A stretch of 64,000 nt of DNA from Nipponacmea schrenckii (lineage: Eukaryota; Mollusca; Gastropoda; Lottiidae): positions 25,779,106 through 25,843,105 of the forward strand of contig JAUJPP010000005.1 of the NCBI GenBank assembly GCA_030562195.1, given 5' to 3'. Under the pieces are notes generated by a model. It saw only the letters and a program-made list of their open reading frames with translations, was not told the origin of the DNA and did not search any database. Of the stretch, positions 60,111 through 64,000 are shown in pieces (positions within the stretch are counted from its first letter, which is position 1; each line of letters opens with the position of its first letter). The position numbers and the translations under genes are program-made.

Positions 60111-62279
60111 CGAATTCTTCCCAGAGCGCCCAGCCAAAACTACATATGCTATGAATTCACTCTTTCGATTTTCTTGTCGTACTCGTGAAAGTAATGTTAT
60201 TGAATGTAATTTGATGCATTTCTTTTAAACAGGAAATGACGTAGCGCATTCCAAAGTTTTTCAATTTGTGGCTTTATTTTTGATCCAATGTTGATCGTTC
60301 TTTTTTAGATAACTACATTGAACTTAGTTCTAAAAGATAGCTATTTGAGAATCAAAAATTTCCCAACTTTGTCGCTGACTTTTTGAATTTTGAATTTTTA
60401 GCTTTATTTTACTTCTACAGTTTTCTTTCGATCGACTTGAAAACTTACAGATATATAGACATTTTGATTGCGAACTATAATTAATTTTCAAAATTTCGAT
60501 ATCACTTCCGGTTTTGAAGTTATTTGCTTTTAAAGTTGAATTTTGCTCTTCCGGAATATTGAAGATATTTAAAAAACTTCTTTTGCAATTAGCTACAATT
60601 GTCTATTAAATGATGCTAAATTAAAAAAATCCGAACCGGAAGTAACGGATCAGCCGCCATCTGGATATGACTAATTTTTGTAAAACTCAAAATGGGGCCT
60701 CAGGGTTAAATCTAATTTGCATCATTTTAGATTTTCTAAAAACAATCAACGATTGCGCAAAAAAGTATGGGAAGGGATTTTTGAATTTCGCTTTTGCTTT
60801 TCTTTTATTTCCGGTTGAAATTTTCCAGTAATTGTCAAAAATTTAAAAGGTCATATTTCGCGACCTTGACCTTCGGTGACCTTTTGACCTGAACAAAAGT
60901 TATTGCCCTTGATTATATCTACCCAATGGTATCTTCACTTTTGTTGTCCGATGTTTACTTCCGGTTTTGCAGCCAATTGAAAATCACGAATTTCAACTTT
61001 AAAGAGCTCTATCACGTGACCTAATTTACATAGGACAGAATTTCTTACATATTCCCTTTACACTTAATCTCATCTTTCTACTAATATATCACACTAGGTA
61101 TTTTGATCAAAATTGCGCGTTTAAAAATTTCAAAATTTTGTAATTTCTTCTATACTTACTGTGCGTGTTTTTCTTTAAATCGAAATAGGGTCTCGGAGGA
61201 TAATTCGATTTGTGTCATTTTGATGTATATAGAATCTATAACCGATTGACGAAATATATATGTAAACCGATTTTTGAATTTCGATTAAGATTTTGATTTT
61301 TTTACGATTAAAATTTTTAAAAACTTTGAAGGGTCGTATATTGTGACGTTGACATTTGACGAATTTTTGACCTGTACAAATATGATAGCTCTCGAGAAGT
61401 TCTATCCAATGATATATAAAGCTTTATTGTAAGATGTATACTTCCGCTTTTATCGCCATTTGAAAATTGCGAATTTTCCCTATAAAACAATCTGTTTAAT
61501 GTGTTGCATTTGAGCGACCTACAAGATATAAGTTTCAGCGATCTGAAATTATTTTTTAGTTTAATCGTTCTACATCCAGTTAAAATGAAGTTGTTATATA
61601 TGTTTTTCCTGTTGTGGGTGGTGTAAATATTGAATATTTTGAACGAAATTACAACCCTTAGAATTTCAAATTTTATCTCTTATAATTATGCAACAATAAT
61701 ATACAGTTGAATGGAATAATGGTCTAAGGGACGAAACTCTATTCAATATAAATTTTAAAATGTTAGGACGCGCTATTTATGTGGTGTCTCAATGTTATAC
61801 CCTGGCGACTTGAACCATTAGTGACCTTTCGATTTGTATATAGCTTCGACATTGTCTATCCAATGCTATATATATATTTTTTGTACGATATCTACTTTTG
61901 GTTTCATCGCCATCTGAAAATTGCGAATTTATTATATAAAACAATCTACATTGTATTGGGTATTATTCTCTACGTTTGGGCGATTTACAAATATGAGTTT
62001 CGGCGATCCGGATATCTTTTTTAGATTAAACGACCCTCTATCCATTTTTTTATTATGATTTTAACTTATTATCTATCTTAATTGATGATGAGGGCTAAGG
62101 ATGGGGAGGGGCAAAGAGGGGAAAGGGGGAAAAGGGGGGTATGGGAGCGTTTGTTATGAAATCAAAATCCATTTCCGATGCACATTTTTTTATTTTAATA
62201 AACCTTTTTTTGTCTTTTGCTAAACGAACGAATCCCTGGATGGAACGCACTGCTTCAGTGCCGTTAGGCGTACGGCTCT
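60061..62279 (+). mobile_element. Hairpin-headed element C
   Basis: Starts in a shortened head (CACTGCTTTGTTTTCGAAATG, poly-T 60079-60110). The body resembles B, with ACTTCCGGTTTTGAAGTT and GACCTTGACCTTCGGTGACC. The 3' end repeats that of B and finishes GTGCCGTTAGGCGTACGGCTCTAGT: a GCCGT/ACGGC stem 1-2 nt before CTAGT. Confidence 0.6.
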
Positions 62280-62284
62280 AGTTG

Positions 62285-63990
62285 TGGGACTTTGCTTTCA
62301 GCAAAGTCCCAGTTTGTTTTCGAAATGTCTTTTTTTTTTTTTTTTGCAGTGCGTTCTTCGAACGCACTGCTTTGTTTTCGAAATGTTTTTTTTTTTTTTT
62401 TTTTTCGAATTTCACATTCAATTATTCTCTAAGAAGGCGACATGCCACAAACTACCTATTGCTGTCTGTTATTCAAACTGCGTGACTTGTATTTGTTAAA
62501 TGCAAAATGACGCCATTGAGGTCAACCGGAAACGAGCTGTGGGCAATAGCGCTATTTTGGGTTTTTGCTGTTTATTTCCTCTATTTTTCAACTGATTTTG
62601 ACAGAACTTCTTTTGTTAGCTACTTTAAACTGCTAGCTACTTAACTGCAGTTTTAAACTGCTAATTTCATTACTTTTGTAGCTGACTTTTTTATTTTTAA
62701 TTTTTGCTTTTTTTTAAACTTCTACAGTTTTATTCTCATCCACCTGAAAACTTACAGGTAGATAAACATTGTTAATGCGATCTTAAATAATTTTTCAAAT
62801 TTTCGACATCACTTCCGGTTTTGAAGTTATTCTCTTGTAAATTTTAAAAACCTAACTTCCGGAATTCTTAAGATATTTCAAAAATTCGTTTTGCAACATG
62901 CTACAAATAGTCATACAAAAAAACGAAGATGAAAAAATCCAGACCGGAAGCAAACGATAAGCCGCCATATTGAAATGTTAAAATTTTGTAAAATTAAAAA
63001 TGGGGCCTCAGGTGATAAAGCGATTTTCATTATTTTTTCATATCTTGTGACTAGAGTCGATTGCGCAACTTTATTTGGGAGCCGATTTTTTAATTTTGAT
63101 TTTGATGTTCTTTTATTTCCATTTTAATTTTTTGGTAATGACCAAAATTTCAAAGGCCCGTATTTCGTGACCTTGACCTTTGGTGACCTTGTGACCTGAA
63201 CATGAGTTATTGCCCTTGATGATATCTATTCAATGATATATTCATATGTGTTGTCCGATGTCTACTTCCGGTTTTATAACCGATTGAAATTTGTGATTTT
63301 TATTTTTAAAGAGCTCTGTCACGTGAACTAATTTATAAATAACAAAAATTCATATTGAATCTTATTACAGTTTATCTGCTCTTTGTAATGATATATAAAA
63401 CCACATATTTCCATCAAAAATGCGCTTTTTAGTATTTGAGAATTTTGTATTTCTTCTCTACTAACTGTGCGTAATTTTCTTTAAATCGAAATGGGGCCTC
63501 TGGAGATACTACGATTCGCGTAATTTTGATGTCTATAGAATGTAATATCGATTTCTGAATCATATTTGGAAACCGATTTTTGAATTTTGATTTTGATTTT
63601 GATATTTACCTGATAGTAATATATAAAAACTTCGAATGGTCGTATATTGTTACCTTGAAATTTGGTAACCTTGTAAGCAGCACAAATGTGATAGCTCTCG
63701 AAAAGATCTATCCATTGATATATTATATTTTGATGTACGATGTATACTTTCCGTTTTATCACCTTTTGAAAATTGCGAATTTCATTGTTAAAAACTGTTT
63801 GTTGAATTATGCGTTTGGGCGATCTACATGACACGAGTTTCAGCGAACCAATTATGCTTTAAAGAAAAACGACTTATACTCTGTAAAATAACGTTAGTGT
63901 TCTATAGATACTTTGTGGGGTAGTTTTAAAGCGTATAACAAAACTGCTACGCACTGCGTCAGAACCTCGCGAAGCCTGGGGATCTAGTTG
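62285..63990 (+). mobile_element. Hairpin-headed element D (two stacked heads)
   Basis: A second copy of the GGGACTTTGC stem (62285-62311) with its TTTTCGAAATGTC and poly-T is interrupted by another head, GCAGTGCGTTC-TTC-GAACGCACTGC (62346-62370), followed again by TTTGTTTTCGAAATG and poly-T. The body follows the B/C pattern and ends GGGGATCTAGTT at ~63980-63990; a new GCAGTGCGTTG head starts at the window's last bases. Confidence 0.6.
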
Positions 63991-64000
63991 CAGTGCGTTG

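Noticed and set aside
60028..62499. ORFs with long poly-Phe runs
   Set aside because: They arise from poly-T tracts after the hairpin heads.

Overview
This is an animal nuclear genome window. The genes have introns with GT/AG borders, the DNA is AT-rich, and several kinds of DNA transposon and SINE are present. The repeats point to a mollusc or another lophotrochozoan: (GTCC)n-headed elements with ~160-bp core monomers resemble the bivalve 'pearl' family. This is inferred from repeat style and protein families; no species is claimed.

Layout. (1) 215-12396 (+): the 3' part of a gene for a single-pass membrane protein with two TSP1 repeats, an Ig-like domain, an EGF domain, a TM helix and a cytoplasmic tail of about 2,350 residues in one exon. 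The tail carries ~17 diverged repeats and, near its end, two YxxM motifs and one YxN motif. (2) 12.4-28.4 kb: repeat-rich. It holds (GTCC)n/160-bp elements, a 2.05-kb foldback transposon with ~650-bp inverted arms, two PWWP-like exons, ~1 kb of suspicious low-information sequence, a frameshifted tyrosine-recombinase-like gene, and a displaced exact copy of an SLC17 exon plus intron. (3) 28480-37236: an 8.76-kb Mutator-like (MULE) transposon with ~730-bp terminal inverted repeats. Each TIR contains a promoter-like region and the first coding exon of a gene, so two convergent genes start with almost the same N-terminal segment. The minus gene carries the DDE catalytic domain; the plus gene carries the SWIM zinc finger and C-terminal half. 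A second transposon and SINEs are nested inside. (4) 37714-42863 (+): a complete 11-exon sialin-like SLC17 transporter. (5) 44689-47147 (+): a complete 5-exon KLHDC8-like kelch protein. (6) 47.8-64 kb: almost no genes. It holds a foldback-flanked (GTCC)n element, long AT-rich non-coding DNA, a 1.6-kb minisatellite split by a TTAA-site MITE, one candidate terminal exon on the minus strand, and from 56.6 kb onward a head-to-tail series of hairpin-headed elements.

The strongest candidate for an undescribed system is the MULE, because its TIRs double as promoter plus shared first exon for two genes that divide the usual single transposase between them. The host genes (SLC17, KLHDC8, TSP1/Ig/EGF receptor) have intact frames and matching intron phases. 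Several frameshifts in the transposon-type genes lie in homopolymers, so assembly error must be separated from real decay.
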